In this document: positions 17,880 through 27,377 of the stretch, in pieces
Layout: every line of letters starts with the position of its first letter
Numbering within the stretch: the stretch's first letter is position 1
NCBI RefSeq assembly: GCF_013033965.1
Contig: NZ_WQFE01000013.1
Coordinates: 62,001-126,000 of the forward strand
From: Ruegeria atlantica
Lineage (GTDB): Bacteria > Pseudomonadota > Alphaproteobacteria > Rhodobacterales > Rhodobacteraceae
DNA: 64,000 bases
Reading direction: 5' to 3'
Notes under the pieces: generated by a model
Told to the model about the DNA's origin: nothing
Databases searched by the model: none
What the model saw: only the letters and a program-made list of their open reading frames with translations
Position numbers and translations under genes: made by a program

Positions 17880-18219
17880 TCATTTTCTTCTGATTTGCGA
17901 GACCTGCGAAGGCGCTGACCAGGCGGACTCATTGCGAGCAACGCTGGATGGCAAACTTCCGGCAGCGTTTTGTATTCGCAAGGTCTCCTGCATGGCCGGC
18001 TGCGGTAGACCAACGACCGTTGGGTTTCAGGCTTTGGGTAAGGCGCAATATCTCTTCGGCGGCATCCAGTCGGTTCATGACGTGGACGCCCTTGCCGATT
18101 TCGCGCATCAGTACCGTGACAGCGAGGATGGCTGGACCAACGCAACGCAACGCCCGCCCGCCCTTCTTGAGAAAACCCTTGCGCGCCTGCCACGGCTGAT
18201 AGTGGAGACAAGCGCATGA
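17863..18219 (+). CDS. DUF1636 family protein, possibly metal-binding
   Basis: A 118-residue cytoplasmic protein with the cysteine pattern of DUF1636 (CETCEGAD near residues 12-19 and CIRKVSCMAGCGRP further on), similar to thioredoxin-fold 2Fe-2S ferredoxin-like proteins. Family function is not established; the genes are often found near cobalt/cobalamin functions. The ATG at 17863 lies inside the preceding small ORF, and the stop overlaps the ATPase gene by 4 bases (ATGA). Its position under the riboswitch suggests a role in cobalamin or cobalt acquisition. Confidence 0.78.
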   Translation: MSNSPDHFLLICETCEGADQADSLRATLDGKLPAAFCIRKVSCMAGCGRPTTVGFQALGKAQYLFGGIQSVHDVDALADFAHQYRDSEDGWTNATQRPPALLEKTLARLPRLIVETSA

Positions 18220-19001
18220 CCTGCGGAACATTCCTTGAGGCGCGCGCGTTGGAGTACTACGCCCTGAATGGCGACGCTTTGTTGAAAGATGTCGACTTCG
18301 AACTTGATGAAGGGGCTATCCTGGCAATTGCCGGTCCAAACGGAGCGGGCAAAACTACGCTGCTGAACCTGTTGAGCGGTGCAGAAGAGATCGTACTGGG
18401 CGACGTGCTGGTAAAAGGACGCAGCCTTCGGCATCTTTCGGCCATGGACCGTGCCCGAACGATCGCCGTGGTCAGTCAGCAGGAGTCGCCAGACGGACGC
18501 CTGTTTCTGCGCGACTATGTGGCCCTTGGGCAAATCCCGATCCGCGCCGATCGATCTGCCAAAGAGCACACCGCAGAGCTTGATCGCATCCTGAACCTGA
18601 CCGGCCTGGGCGCGCTGGCTGACAAGCGGATGGGCATGTTATCCGGCGGAGAGCGTCAGCGAGCCCATATCGCGCGGGCTTTGGCGCAAAATCCTTCGCT
18701 TTTGTTTCTGGATGAACCAACAAACCATCTGGACCCAGACGCAAAGGGACGCATGCTATCACTGGTGGCGGAGCTTGGCATAACAGTGGTTATGATCGTC
18801 CATGATCTGGTCATGATCCCGGAATTTGCCACCCATGTCGCCTTGATGAAATCCACGCGCCTGACCGGTTTCGGCCTTGTGCACGAGGTGCTGACACCCG
18901 AAAGGGTCCGTGAAACGTTTGGTGTCGATTTCCTGAGCTTTCAGCACGAAGGCCGCGTGATCCCGGCACTGGATATCAGAAGAACCACTACTTCAAACTA
19001 G
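18216..19001 (+). CDS. btuD: Cobalamin-type ABC transporter ATP-binding protein (BtuD/FecE-like)
   Basis: ATPase of a vitamin B12/siderophore-class importer, 261 residues. Walker A GPNGAGKT lies at 40-47, followed by the signature LSGGERQRAHIARAL, Walker B LLFLDEPTNHLD and the H-loop VHD. It belongs to the FecE/BtuD/HmuV branch. The cobalamin riboswitch upstream and co-transcription with a BtuF-like receptor and a FecCD-type permease make B12 or a cobinamide the likely substrate; iron-siderophore uptake is the alternative the sequence alone allows. Confidence 0.82.
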   Translation: MTCGTFLEARALEYYALNGDALLKDVDFELDEGAILAIAGPNGAGKTTLLNLLSGAEEIVLGDVLVKGRSLRHLSAMDRARTIAVVSQQESPDGRLFLRDYVALGQIPIRADRSAKEHTAELDRILNLTGLGALADKRMGMLSGGERQRAHIARALAQNPSLLFLDEPTNHLDPDAKGRMLSLVAELGITVVMIVHDLVMIPEFATHVALMKSTRLTGFGLVHEVLTPERVRETFGVDFLSFQHEGRVIPALDIRRTTTSN

Positions 19002-19011
19002 GAAAAACAAC

Positions 19012-19962
19012 ATGAGCAAAACACTCTGGTGCGCGGCACTTATCAGCGGCCTTGCCAGTACCGCAACAGCGCACGAGATCACCGTCGACAATTGCGGTGA
19101 ACCTTTGGTTTTTGAAACCCAACCCGAGCGGCTGGTCGTCCACGACATGAACATGACCAACATGGCCTTTGCGCTGGGTTTGCAGGAGAAGATCGTTGGC
19201 CTGACCGGCATCACCGGCTGGTACAAAACCAGCCCCGAATTTGACACTCTGCGTGGCGACATACCGGAACTGGCCCCCAAATATCCGACGGTCGAAAATC
19301 TGGTCGCGGTCGAGCCCGATCTGTTCTTTGCGGGCTGGTACTATGGCATGAAGCCGGGCGGCGACGTGACCCCTGACACGCTTGCGCCGTTTGGCATCAA
19401 AACGATGATCCTGACGGAAAGCTGCGTGCATCTGGACAAGGACCGGCCTGAAGCCAGCATGGACCTGTTGTTCAATGACGTCCTGCGCCTGGGCAAAGTC
19501 ATGCATGTTGAAGAAAATGCCGAAAAACTGGTTTCAGGCTGGAAAGAAGAACTGGCCGCGATCGAGGCGCAGACAACCGAGTTGCCGAAGCCCCGCGTTT
19601 TCCTGCTGGACGGCCCCGCCGATGCCCCGTTTACAGCCGGTAAGTTCGCCATTCCCGACGCGATGATTGCCGCCGCCGGAGGCGAGAACGTCACCCATGA
19701 TATGGATACCAGTTGGGGACGTTCCTCGTGGGAGGCTGTGGCCGCTTCGAACCCGGAATTTCTGGTTCTGCTGGACTATCAAACCGGAAATGGCGCAGCG
19801 GACACATTCAAGTTCCTGCAGGACCACCCTGTAATGTCTCAGACGGATGCCGTCAAAAACGAACGCTGGATCGGTCTGCGCTACGAAGAACTGACACCCG
19901 GACCGGCAAATATCGAAGCAATCTCGAAAATGGCCAAGGCTATGCACCCGGGTCTGAACTGA
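19012..19962 (+). CDS. btuF: Periplasmic cobalamin-binding protein (BtuF-like)
   Basis: Helical-backbone substrate-binding protein (cluster A-II), 316 residues with a Sec signal peptide of about 20 residues (ending TATA-HE). Features of the class are visible: PERLVVHDMNMTNMAFALGL, VENLVAVEPDLFFAGW, and a conserved Glu-containing region near the end that docks on the permease arginines. It lies 10 bases behind the ATPase gene and its stop is followed one base later by the permease ATG. The riboswitch makes cobalamin the likely ligand. Confidence 0.82.
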   Translation: MSKTLWCAALISGLASTATAHEITVDNCGEPLVFETQPERLVVHDMNMTNMAFALGLQEKIVGLTGITGWYKTSPEFDTLRGDIPELAPKYPTVENLVAVEPDLFFAGWYYGMKPGGDVTPDTLAPFGIKTMILTESCVHLDKDRPEASMDLLFNDVLRLGKVMHVEENAEKLVSGWKEELAAIEAQTTELPKPRVFLLDGPADAPFTAGKFAIPDAMIAAAGGENVTHDMDTSWGRSSWEAVAASNPEFLVLLDYQTGNGAADTFKFLQDHPVMSQTDAVKNERWIGLRYEELTPGPANIEAISKMAKAMHPGLN

Positions 19963-19963
19963 T

Positions 19964-20977
19964 ATGGGCCGACTTGGCCTGACACTCCTGCTGGGGGCGG
20001 CTGTACTGGCCGCCCTTTTGCTGACTTCGACTATCTACGGAACCACGTCCATTCCCGCCTCTGACGCACTGGCCGGTGTCCTGTTGGGCACAGGGTTGGT
20101 GGAGGGGGAGATGTCCCCGCTGCACCGCATCGTGTTTGACCTGCGATTGCCGCGCGCGTTGTTCGCCGCCGTGATCGGTGCCGGGCTGGGCATCGTCGGT
20201 GTTGTCCTGCAAACCACCACACGCAACGATCTGGCAGACCCGTTTCTGTTCGGCTTGTCCTCTGGCGCGGCTGCAGGGGCAGTCTTTGTCATAACGGTGA
20301 CCGGAGATGTGCTGGGTTTTTGGACCCTACCGCTGGCCGCGTTTTTCGGCGGGCTAGTCGCATCAGGCATTGTGTTGGCTCTGGTCCACGGTCTGCGCAC
20401 AAGCGCGCCAGAGAAACTGATCCTAGCGGGGCTTGCGGTTTCGTTCTTGTTTTCAGCTATTACCAACTACCTCATTTTTGCGGGCGACAGCCGCGCGGCC
20501 CATTCAGTCATCTTCTGGATGCTTGGGGGTCTGGGTCTTGCCCGGTGGGAGACGTTCCCGCTTGTCTGCGCCGGTTTGGTGTTGATCCTTGCGTATGCGA
20601 TGTATCGAAGCCGCTGGCTTGATGCGCTGTTAACCGGCGATTTGACGGCTTCCACGTTGGGAGTGCCCGTTCAGGGGTTACGGTTCCGGATGTTCTTTGT
20701 GGCTGCCCTCGCGACCGCTGTATTCGTATCCGTTGCTGGTGTGATCGGGTTTGTCGGCCTGATGGTCCCCCACATCGCGCGCGGCATTGCGGGGCCTTTG
20801 CACAGCCAGCTTGTGCCAACAGCCGCCGTTGTCGGAGCCGCTTTGCTGACAGGTTCGGACATCCTCAGCCGCCTGTTGCTTGCCCCGCAGGAGCTGCCAG
20901 TGGGCATTGTCACAACGTCTCTGGGATCTGTATTTGTCTTTTTGTTGTTGATCCGAACCGCAAGGCCCAGGCGCTGA
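19964..20977 (+). CDS. btuC: FecCD/BtuC-type permease
   Basis: Inner-membrane permease of 337 residues with about nine to ten hydrophobic helices. Family motifs are present: LRLPRALFAAVIGAGLGIVG, the GLVVSFL-like segment (GLAVSFLFSAITNYL) and GFVGLMVPHIARG, which contains the coupling region to the ATPase. The ATG directly follows the receptor stop. It closes the riboswitch-controlled operon. No TonB-dependent outer-membrane receptor gene is present next to it in this window, so outer-membrane passage must be provided elsewhere. Confidence 0.85.
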   Translation: MGRLGLTLLLGAAVLAALLLTSTIYGTTSIPASDALAGVLLGTGLVEGEMSPLHRIVFDLRLPRALFAAVIGAGLGIVGVVLQTTTRNDLADPFLFGLSSGAAAGAVFVITVTGDVLGFWTLPLAAFFGGLVASGIVLALVHGLRTSAPEKLILAGLAVSFLFSAITNYLIFAGDSRAAHSVIFWMLGGLGLARWETFPLVCAGLVLILAYAMYRSRWLDALLTGDLTASTLGVPVQGLRFRMFFVAALATAVFVSVAGVIGFVGLMVPHIARGIAGPLHSQLVPTAAVVGAALLTGSDILSRLLLAPQELPVGIVTTSLGSVFVFLLLIRTARPRR

Positions 20978-21043
20978 TCAAAAAAGGGGGCCCTTCGTCT
21001 CAAAAATTAAAGTTTCCCAAAAGAGTAATATTTAAGCAGCAAA

Positions 21044-21057
21044 ATGACCTAAATCAA
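21044..21057 (+). promoter_or_regulatory. FNR/FnrL-like binding site upstream of napF
   Basis: ATGACCTAAATCAA matches the FNR consensus TTGAT-N4-ATCAA at 8 of 10 defined positions and lies 72 bases before napF. The following 35 bases contain the transcription start region. Oxygen control of nap by an FNR-type protein is usual, but a one-site match of this quality is only suggestive. Confidence 0.4.
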
Positions 21058-21087
21058 AAAAGCACCCCGCAGATCACTGTATGCGGT

Positions 21088-21112
21088 ACACTCGATCTTA
21101 GGAATCGAGTGT
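21088..21112 (+). promoter_or_regulatory. Perfect hairpin in the napF leader
   Basis: ACACTCGAT (21088-21096) and ATCGAGTGT (21104-21112) form a perfect 9-bp stem with a 7-nt loop, 16 bases before the napF ATG. No T-run follows, so it is not a terminator. It could be a protein operator, an mRNA 5' structure that tunes translation, or a stabiliser. Confidence 0.5.
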
Positions 21113-21128
21113 AGCCAGGTCGCATGCA

Positions 21129-21644
21129 ATGCAACAAATGACCAGCCGACGCGCGTTTCTCAGCGCCAAAATCAGACCAGGGGACGGCAGTATCGCCAGG
21201 CCACCAGGCTCTGTAGAGCGGTGCTTTGTTGATCTATGCAGTAAATGCGGTAAGTGCGCAGATACTTGCCCCGAAGATGTTATTATCATCGGGACCGACG
21301 GGTACCCCCGATTTCAACCCACCGACAATCCCTGCACTTTCTGCGGCGAATGCGCTCAGATATGCCCGACCGAGGCGCTACAGACTGACCATCTGCCAGA
21401 CTGGCAATGGCGCGCCGCTCTCAAGGCGGACGATTGTTTATCCATGATCGGCGTCAGTTGCCGCATCTGCCAGGACAATTGCGAGCAAAACGCCATCCGA
21501 TTCAAACTGACGACCGGTGGGCGCGCAGAACCTGCGCTGGACTTTGAAGCCTGCAATGGCTGCGGGATTTGCCCAAGCTTGTGTCCCGTCGACGCCATCA
21601 CGCTGGAACGCCCACCTCAACCACAAATGGAAACCACACAATGA
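21129..21644 (+). CDS. napF: Ferredoxin-type protein NapF
   Basis: Cytoplasmic iron-sulfur protein of 171 residues that assists maturation of the NapA iron-sulfur cluster. Three to four [4Fe-4S] motifs are visible: CSKCGKCADTCP, CTFCGECAQICP, a less regular CRICQDNC group, and CNGCGICPSLCP near the end. It opens with the MTSRRAFLSAKIR stretch, which looks like a Tat motif but is typical of cytoplasmic NapF. It begins the napFDAGHBC operon and overlaps napD by 4 bases. Confidence 0.9.
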   Translation: MQQMTSRRAFLSAKIRPGDGSIARPPGSVERCFVDLCSKCGKCADTCPEDVIIIGTDGYPRFQPTDNPCTFCGECAQICPTEALQTDHLPDWQWRAALKADDCLSMIGVSCRICQDNCEQNAIRFKLTTGGRAEPALDFEACNGCGICPSLCPVDAITLERPPQPQMETTQ

Positions 21645-21934
21645 ACATCTGCGGTTGTCTTGCTCATGTCGCACCTGATCACGCCAGCGCAGCAGCGCAC
21701 GTGATGACGGAAACGCCCGGTGTCGAAATTCACGCCCAAACGGAAGATGGCCGTTTTGTTGTTGTTGTCGAAGACACGCCATCCCGTCTTGCGTCCGAGG
21801 TCATCATGGACCTGCACCAGATCCCGGGCGTTATCTCACTGACACTGACTTATCACCATTTCGAGGATCTCGCGGACGCCCATCCGCAGCCCGATGCCCC
21901 AAGCCCATCCACCAGCCGGAGGCCCACGCTATGA
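21641..21934 (+). CDS. napD: NapD chaperone for NapA
   Basis: Small cytoplasmic chaperone (97 residues) that binds the NapA twin-arginine signal and controls its export. The ATG at 21641 overlaps the napF stop (ATGA); a longer frame from 21569 is unlikely because it would sit inside napF. The N-terminal [12 protein letters not shown] and the [18 protein letters not shown] segment are typical. The C-terminal 20 residues are Pro/Ser-rich. The stop overlaps napA in the same ATGA way. Confidence 0.88.
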   Translation: MNICGCLAHVAPDHASAAAHVMTETPGVEIHAQTEDGRFVVVVEDTPSRLASEVIMDLHQIPGVISLTLTYHHFEDLADAHPQPDAPSPSTSRRPTL

Positions 21935-24423
21935 CACATTCTGAATCTCGCCGGACTTTTCTCAAGGCCTCAGCGGCCGCAGCAACAGCCTCTGCCGCTG
22001 GTATCCCGCTGGCTGCGGGTGAAGCCAAAGCTCAGGCCGGGGTACCGGATATCCGCTGGGACAAAGCGGCCTGCCGGTTCTGCGGTACGGGCTGCTCAGT
22101 TCTGGTCGGCACCAAAGAAGGCCGTGTGGTCGCAACACAAGGTGATCCCGACGCGCCTGTGAACCGAGGGCTGAATTGCATCAAGGGCTATTTCCTGTCC
22201 AAGATCATGTACGGCAAGGACCGCCTGACCACGCCGTTGCTGCGCAAAACCAATGGCGAATACGACAAAAACGGAGAATTCGAGCCCGTAAGCTGGGACG
22301 AAGCCTTCGATGTCATGGCCGCAAAATGGAAAGAGGCGCTTGCCAAGAAAGGCCCAACCAGCGTTGGCATGTTCGGATCCGGTCAATGGACGGTTTGGGA
22401 AGGCTATGCGGCCTCCAAACTGATGAAAGCCGGGTTCCGGTCGAACAATATCGACCCCAATGCACGGCACTGCATGGCGTCAGCCGTTGTGGGTTTCATG
22501 CGCACCTTCGGCATTGATGAGCCGATGGGTTGTTACGACGACTTTGAGCACGCGGATACATTTGTACTTTGGGGATCAAACATGGCCGAGATGCACCCCA
22601 TCTTGTGGTCGCGCCTGACCGATACCCGCCTGACCAAGCCGGGCTGTGAAGTACACGTGCTGTCGACCTTCGAGCATCGCTCGTTCGAGCTGGCCGACAA
22701 TGGCATCGTTTTTGAACCGCAGACTGATCTGGCGATCCTGAACTACATCGCCAACTACATCATTCAGAATGGCGCGGTGAATGAAGAGTTCGTCAAGAAA
22801 CACGTCAACATCACCAAAACCGCCACTGACATCGGCTATGGCCTGCGCGATACCAACGCGCTGCAGCAGGAAGCTGAAAACCCGAATTCGGGCAAAATGG
22901 AACCAATCAGCTTCGAAGAGTACGCCAAAGCTGTCGAACCCTACACGCTGGAGTACACCTCTGAACTGTCAGGCGTTCCCGCAGACAAGCTGGAGAAACT
23001 GGCCCAGCAATATGCCGACCCCAACCGTAAGGTGATGAGCCTGTGGACAATGGGTTTCAACCAGCATACTCGCGGGTCGTGGGTGAACTCGCTGATGTAC
23101 AACGTGCACCTGCTGGTGGGTAAAATCTCCGAACCCGGCAACTCGCCCTTCTCGCTGACCGGTCAGCCGTCCGCCTGCGGTACTGCGCGCGAGGTCGGCA
23201 CATTTGCCCACCGCTTGCCGGCGGACATGGTCGTGGCAAACGACGAACATCGACAAATCTGTGAAACCGCGTGGAACATTCCCGAAGGCACCATTCCACC
23301 CAAGCCCGGATTCCACGCCGTGTTGCAGCACCGCAAACTGAAGGATGGCGAATTGAACGCTTATTGGGTGCAGTGCAACAACAACATGCAGGCCGCCCCC
23401 AATATCAACGAAGAAGGCTATCCTGGTTACCGCAACCCGGAAAACTTCATCACAGTCTCGGACCCTTACCCAACGGTCACCGCGGTTTCGGCGGACCTGA
23501 TCCTTCCCACAGCCATGTGGGTTGAGAAAGAAGGCGCCTATGGCAACGCCGAGCGCCGTACCCAGTTCTGGCGCCAGCAGGTACAAGCACCGGGTGAGGC
23601 GAAATCGGACCTGTGGCAGTTGATGGAGTTCTCGAAGCGCTTCACCGTCGAAGAGGTTTGGGGCGAGGAACTTCTGGCCAAGATGCCCGAGCATCGTGGC
23701 AAGACCATGTACGATGTGCTCTATGCCAATGGAACCGTTGACAAGTTCCCGCTGTCCGAGACGGCAGAAGGGTTCCACAACGACGATGCCGAACATTTCG
23801 GCTTTTACGTCCAGAAAGGCCTGTTCGAAGAATATGCCGATTTCGGGCGCGGCCACGCGCATGATCTGGCTCCGTTCGAGATGTACCATCAGGCGCGCGG
23901 TATGCGCTGGCCGGTCGTGGACGGAAAGGAAACGCTCTATCGCTTCCGCGAAGGCTATGATCCTTATGTGTCCGAAGGCGCGGGTGTGGAATTCTACGGC
24001 CACAAGGATGGCAAGGCAAAAATCATCTTTGCGCCTTACGAACCTGCCGCCGAGGTTCCGGACGAAGAGTATGATTTGTGGCTGTCCACTGGTCGCGTGC
24101 TGGAACACTGGCACTCGGGCTCGATGACCCGCCGGGTGCCCGAACTGCACCGCGCGTTTCCGTCGGCCGTCGTCTACATGCATCCGCAGGACGCCAAGGA
24201 TCGCGGTCTGCGCCGTGGGCAAGAGATTGTTCTGTCGACCCGCAGGGGCGAAGTCACCAGCCGGGTCGAAACCCGCGGCCGAAACAAAGTTCCACGTGGA
24301 TTGGTGTTCATGCCGTGGTTCGACGAGCATCAGCTCACCAACAAGCTGACACTGGATGCGACCTGCCCCCTGTCGAAGGAGACCGACTACAAGAAATGCG
24401 CCTGTAAGGTCGAGCGCGCGTAA
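21931..24423 (+). CDS. napA: Periplasmic nitrate reductase catalytic subunit NapA
   Basis: Molybdenum bis-MGD enzyme that reduces nitrate to nitrite in the periplasm; 830 residues, normal length. The N-terminus has a Tat signal ([13 protein letters not shown], residues 5-17). The [4Fe-4S] ligands are C48, C51, C55 and C83 (CRFCGTGC and NCIKGY), and C181 in [10 protein letters not shown] is the expected Mo ligand. The C-terminal region ([13 protein letters not shown], then [14 protein letters not shown]) binds the cofactor. It receives electrons from NapB/NapC or NapGH. No frame breaks are seen. Confidence 0.97.
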   Translation: MTHSESRRTFLKASAAAATASAAGIPLAAGEAKAQAGVPDIRWDKAACRFCGTGCSVLVGTKEGRVVATQGDPDAPVNRGLNCIKGYFLSKIMYGKDRLTTPLLRKTNGEYDKNGEFEPVSWDEAFDVMAAKWKEALAKKGPTSVGMFGSGQWTVWEGYAASKLMKAGFRSNNIDPNARHCMASAVVGFMRTFGIDEPMGCYDDFEHADTFVLWGSNMAEMHPILWSRLTDTRLTKPGCEVHVLSTFEHRSFELADNGIVFEPQTDLAILNYIANYIIQNGAVNEEFVKKHVNITKTATDIGYGLRDTNALQQEAENPNSGKMEPISFEEYAKAVEPYTLEYTSELSGVPADKLEKLAQQYADPNRKVMSLWTMGFNQHTRGSWVNSLMYNVHLLVGKISEPGNSPFSLTGQPSACGTAREVGTFAHRLPADMVVANDEHRQICETAWNIPEGTIPPKPGFHAVLQHRKLKDGELNAYWVQCNNNMQAAPNINEEGYPGYRNPENFITVSDPYPTVTAVSADLILPTAMWVEKEGAYGNAERRTQFWRQQVQAPGEAKSDLWQLMEFSKRFTVEEVWGEELLAKMPEHRGKTMYDVLYANGTVDKFPLSETAEGFHNDDAEHFGFYVQKGLFEEYADFGRGHAHDLAPFEMYHQARGMRWPVVDGKETLYRFREGYDPYVSEGAGVEFYGHKDGKAKIIFAPYEPAAEVPDEEYDLWLSTGRVLEHWHSGSMTRRVPELHRAFPSAVVYMHPQDAKDRGLRRGQEIVLSTRRGEVTSRVETRGRNKVPRGLVFMPWFDEHQLTNKLTLDATCPLSKETDYKKCACKVERA

Positions 24424-24450
24424 CGGACAAGCGAGGCAAAGGTCGTCCCC

Positions 24451-25269
24451 ATGCCCTTTGAAGGTAAACCTCTTTCCCCGCAAAGGCGTCGCTTCCTGCA
24501 GGATGCGGCGCGTGCGTCGGGTGGCTGCGTGGTTGCCGGGTCATTATTGGCCTGGCTGGCGCGCGATGCTCGCGCATTGCCGGCGGAGGCGTTACGCCCC
24601 CCCAGCGCATTACCGGAAAGGGAATTTCTGTCCGCTTGCATCCGCTGTGGTCTGTGTGTGCGAGACTGCCCCTACGATACACTGAAATTGGCAGAACTCG
24701 GGGTGGATGCAGTCGCAACTGGGACTCCTTATTTCACAGCAAGGGATGTGCCATGCGAAATGTGCGACGACATCCCATGCGTTGCTGCATGCCCCACTGG
24801 AGCATTGGACCCGTCTCTCGATAATATCGACGATGCTAAAATGGGCGTCGCTGTCCTTGTCGATCAGGAGAACTGTCTGAACTTCCTCGGCCTGCGCTGC
24901 GATGTCTGTTATCGGGTCTGTCCGGTGATTGATGAGGCGATCACGCTGGAAACGGCCCATAATGAACGTTCAGGCCGCCACGCAATGTTCATCCCGACAG
25001 TTCATGCGGACCACTGCACAGGCTGCGGCATGTGCGAGAAAAGCTGTGTTCTGCCAGAGGCCGCGATCAAGGTTCTGCCTGCGCGTTTGGCCCGCGGCGG
25101 CAGTGCCGATCACTACCGCAAAGGCTGGGAAGAGAAAGAGGCCAAGGGTGGCCCCCTTGTCGAAGGCCTCATCGACCTGCCAGACCGACTGCCCGGACCG
25201 GGCACCGACAACCTCGCCGCACCGGGTGGGTTCGCCCCCGCATACGATTTACCGGGGGTCGGGCAATGA
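24451..25269 (+). CDS. napG: Ferredoxin-type protein NapG
   Basis: Periplasmic iron-sulfur protein with a Tat signal ([13 protein letters not shown], about residues 10-23), 272 residues. Four [4Fe-4S] groups are visible: [43 protein letters not shown] and [11 protein letters not shown]. With NapH it passes electrons from quinol to NapA in organisms such as E. coli and Campylobacter. It begins 27 bases after napA and its stop overlaps the napH ATG by 4 bases. Confidence 0.92.
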   Translation: MPFEGKPLSPQRRRFLQDAARASGGCVVAGSLLAWLARDARALPAEALRPPSALPEREFLSACIRCGLCVRDCPYDTLKLAELGVDAVATGTPYFTARDVPCEMCDDIPCVAACPTGALDPSLDNIDDAKMGVAVLVDQENCLNFLGLRCDVCYRVCPVIDEAITLETAHNERSGRHAMFIPTVHADHCTGCGMCEKSCVLPEAAIKVLPARLARGGSADHYRKGWEEKEAKGGPLVEGLIDLPDRLPGPGTDNLAAPGGFAPAYDLPGVGQ

Positions 25270-26183
25270 GTGCGCGTACGCATATGCCGGTCGGAATGGA
25301 AGCCATCCAGGAAAAAGGATGGTTTCATGCCCACAAATTCCTGCTGCTGCGCCGCACAAGCCAATTGCTCTTTCTGGCTGTGTTCCTATTGGGGCCTTGG
25401 TTCGGAATCTGGATCGTGCAAGGCACGCTTGCCGGATCTTTGACACTGGGCGTGCTGCCGCTAACAGATCCGCTTATCCTGTTGCAAAGCATGATCGCCG
25501 GGCATTGGCCGGAACTGACAGCCCTGATTGGCGGAATGATCGTTCTGGTCGCCTACGCTCTGATTGGTGGGCGTGTCTATTGTTCATGGGTTTGTCCGAT
25601 CAACCCAGTTACGGATGCAGCCAACTGGGCGCACAGACGTTTGGACATGCCGAAAGGCTGGCAACCCAAACGCAGCACCCGCCTTTGGGTACTGGCCACT
25701 GTCCTGATCGTCTCGGGCGCAACAGGCGTGATTGCATGGGAGCTGGTCAACCCGATCACCATGCTGCATCGCAGCCTGATATTCGGCGCCGGGTTCGTAT
25801 GGGCCATGACCATAGCCATCTTCGTGTTCGACCTGTTTGTTTCGCGGCACGGCTGGTGCGGTCACATCTGTCCGGTTGGTGCATTCTACGGGCTGATTGG
25901 CGCAAAAGGCCTGTTGCGAGTTAGCGCTGCGAACCGTGCAGCTTGCGATGATTGCATGGATTGCTATGCCGTTTGCCCTGAAAATCAGGTCATATCCCCT
26001 GCGCTTAAGGGCAGCCCAGGTTCCACGCCTCTGATCCTGTCTCCAGACTGCACCACCTGCGGTCGTTGCATCGACGTATGCGCAGTCAACGTTTTCAATT
26101 TTACTCACCGGTTCGACGACGAGGTCGCCGCACCTTTTGATCCAGTTTCCGCGCCTGATCCGCGCGCAGCCAGACCTATCTAA
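25266..26183 (+). CDS. napH: Quinol dehydrogenase membrane component NapH
   Basis: Inner-membrane protein of 305 residues with four to five helices (first near [18 protein letters not shown]) and two cytoplasmic CxxxCP motifs (CSWVCP, CGHICP), then two C-terminal [4Fe-4S] motifs ([12 protein letters not shown] and [11 protein letters not shown]). It takes electrons from quinol and hands them to NapG. ATG at 25266 overlaps napG; a longer in-frame reading from 25032 lies inside napG and is rejected. Confidence 0.92.
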   Translation: MSARTHMPVGMEAIQEKGWFHAHKFLLLRRTSQLLFLAVFLLGPWFGIWIVQGTLAGSLTLGVLPLTDPLILLQSMIAGHWPELTALIGGMIVLVAYALIGGRVYCSWVCPINPVTDAANWAHRRLDMPKGWQPKRSTRLWVLATVLIVSGATGVIAWELVNPITMLHRSLIFGAGFVWAMTIAIFVFDLFVSRHGWCGHICPVGAFYGLIGAKGLLRVSAANRAACDDCMDCYAVCPENQVISPALKGSPGSTPLILSPDCTTCGRCIDVCAVNVFNFTHRFDDEVAAPFDPVSAPDPRAARPI

Positions 26184-26195
26184 GGGAGTGCCAAG

Positions 26196-26633
26196 ATGAA
26201 CCAGCCAATCCGTACAGGCTTATTAGCCCTTATCCCCGTTGTGCTCCTTGGTGGGTTCGCCCTTGCGCAATCAGCTCAAGTTGAATCCCTGCGTGGAGCC
26301 GACGTGGATGAACTAATCCCCCTGGATCAGATCCACAAAACCGTCGAAGGCCGCATGCAGCGAAATTATCGACAGCAGCCACCATTGATCCCGCACTCGG
26401 TTGAGCAGTACCAGATCGACACACGCACCAATCAGTGCCTGTCTTGCCACGACTGGACTAAAGCAGGGGAACGTAACGCGCCGACATTGTCGATGACCCA
26501 CTACCTTGATCGCGACGGCAACGAGTTGGATCACATCGCAGGCACCCGTTACTTCTGCAACCAGTGTCACGTTCCGCAAGCGGACGCACCGCCATTGGTT
26601 GACAACGTCTTTCAACCGTCCTCGGGCAACTAA
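26196..26633 (+). CDS. napB: NapB diheme cytochrome c subunit
   Basis: Periplasmic electron-transfer subunit of the nitrate reductase, 145 residues with a Sec signal peptide of about 25 residues. Two CxxCH heme motifs (CLSCH and CNQCH) with a MTHYLDRDG segment between them are diagnostic. It passes electrons from NapC to NapA. It lies 12 bases after napH, with a GGGAG ribosome site. Confidence 0.94.
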   Translation: MNQPIRTGLLALIPVVLLGGFALAQSAQVESLRGADVDELIPLDQIHKTVEGRMQRNYRQQPPLIPHSVEQYQIDTRTNQCLSCHDWTKAGERNAPTLSMTHYLDRDGNELDHIAGTRYFCNQCHVPQADAPPLVDNVFQPSSGN

Positions 26634-26662
26634 TCCAACGCAAGAATGAAAGGAGCACCGAT

Positions 26663-27364
26663 ATGGCAGACTCTCCTGAAAAACGCGGTTGGATTGGCCG
26701 CCTCTGGAACTGGATCTGGACCCCGGCGGTGGCCTTCAGCTCGGGTTTTCTGATCCTTGCGGGCTTTCTGGCTGGTATCCTGTTCTGGGGCGGCTTCCAC
26801 TGGACGCTTGAACTGACCAACACCGAAGAGTTCTGTACCTCGTGCCATACGATGGAAACCAATCTGGGCGAGTATCGTGAGACGATCCACTACAACAACC
26901 ATTCCGGCGTGCGCGCGATCTGTTCCGATTGCCACGTGCCGCACGAATGGAACCACAAGATCAAAGCCAAGATCATGGCGGTCAAGGACGTTTATCACGA
27001 GCTGGCAGGCACAATCAGCACGCCCGAAAAATACGAAGAACATCGTTTGAGTATGGCGACTGCTGTCTGGAAGAAGATGAAGGCATCCGACAGCCGCGAG
27101 TGCCGGAACTGCCACAACTTCGATTACATGGATTTCACGTTGCAAGAAACACGCGCCGCCTCTGAGCACCAGCGCGCCATTGATGAAAACATGACCTGCA
27201 TTGATTGCCACCAGGGCATCGCCCACAGCCTGCCGCCAGGCTATCAGGAACGGTATCAGGAAGTGACCGAAACCCTTGCCAGCAAAGCGTCTGGTATATT
27301 GCAAAAACAGGCCGCAGATGACGGCGATGACATCAAATCATTCCTGAGCACACGAGCAGACTGA
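26663..27364 (+). CDS. napC: NapC tetraheme cytochrome c, quinol oxidase of Nap
   Basis: Membrane-anchored tetraheme cytochrome of the NapC/NirT family, 233 residues. One N-terminal helix (about 23-45) is followed by four CxxCH motifs: CTSCH, CSDCH, CRNCH and CIDCH. The first heme region contains the conserved MET (CTSCHTMETNLGEY). It oxidises ubiquinol and reduces NapB. Being present together with NapGH, it gives the cell two electron routes into NapA. Confidence 0.94.
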   Translation: MADSPEKRGWIGRLWNWIWTPAVAFSSGFLILAGFLAGILFWGGFHWTLELTNTEEFCTSCHTMETNLGEYRETIHYNNHSGVRAICSDCHVPHEWNHKIKAKIMAVKDVYHELAGTISTPEKYEEHRLSMATAVWKKMKASDSRECRNCHNFDYMDFTLQETRAASEHQRAIDENMTCIDCHQGIAHSLPPGYQERYQEVTETLASKASGILQKQAADDGDDIKSFLSTRAD

Positions 27365-27377
27365 AAAGGGACACGCC

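Noticed and set aside
20978..21020. Terminator after btuC (AAGGGGGCCCTT)
   Set aside because: The inverted repeat is very short and not followed by a T-run; support is too weak.
22969..24483. Long minus-strand open frame of 504 codons opposite napA
   Set aside because: It is antisense to napA along its whole length, has no ribosome site and no recognised product; the napA frame carries every expected motif.
26630..27304. Minus-strand frame of 224 codons
   Set aside because: It mirrors napC, whose four CxxCH motifs are clear on the plus strand.
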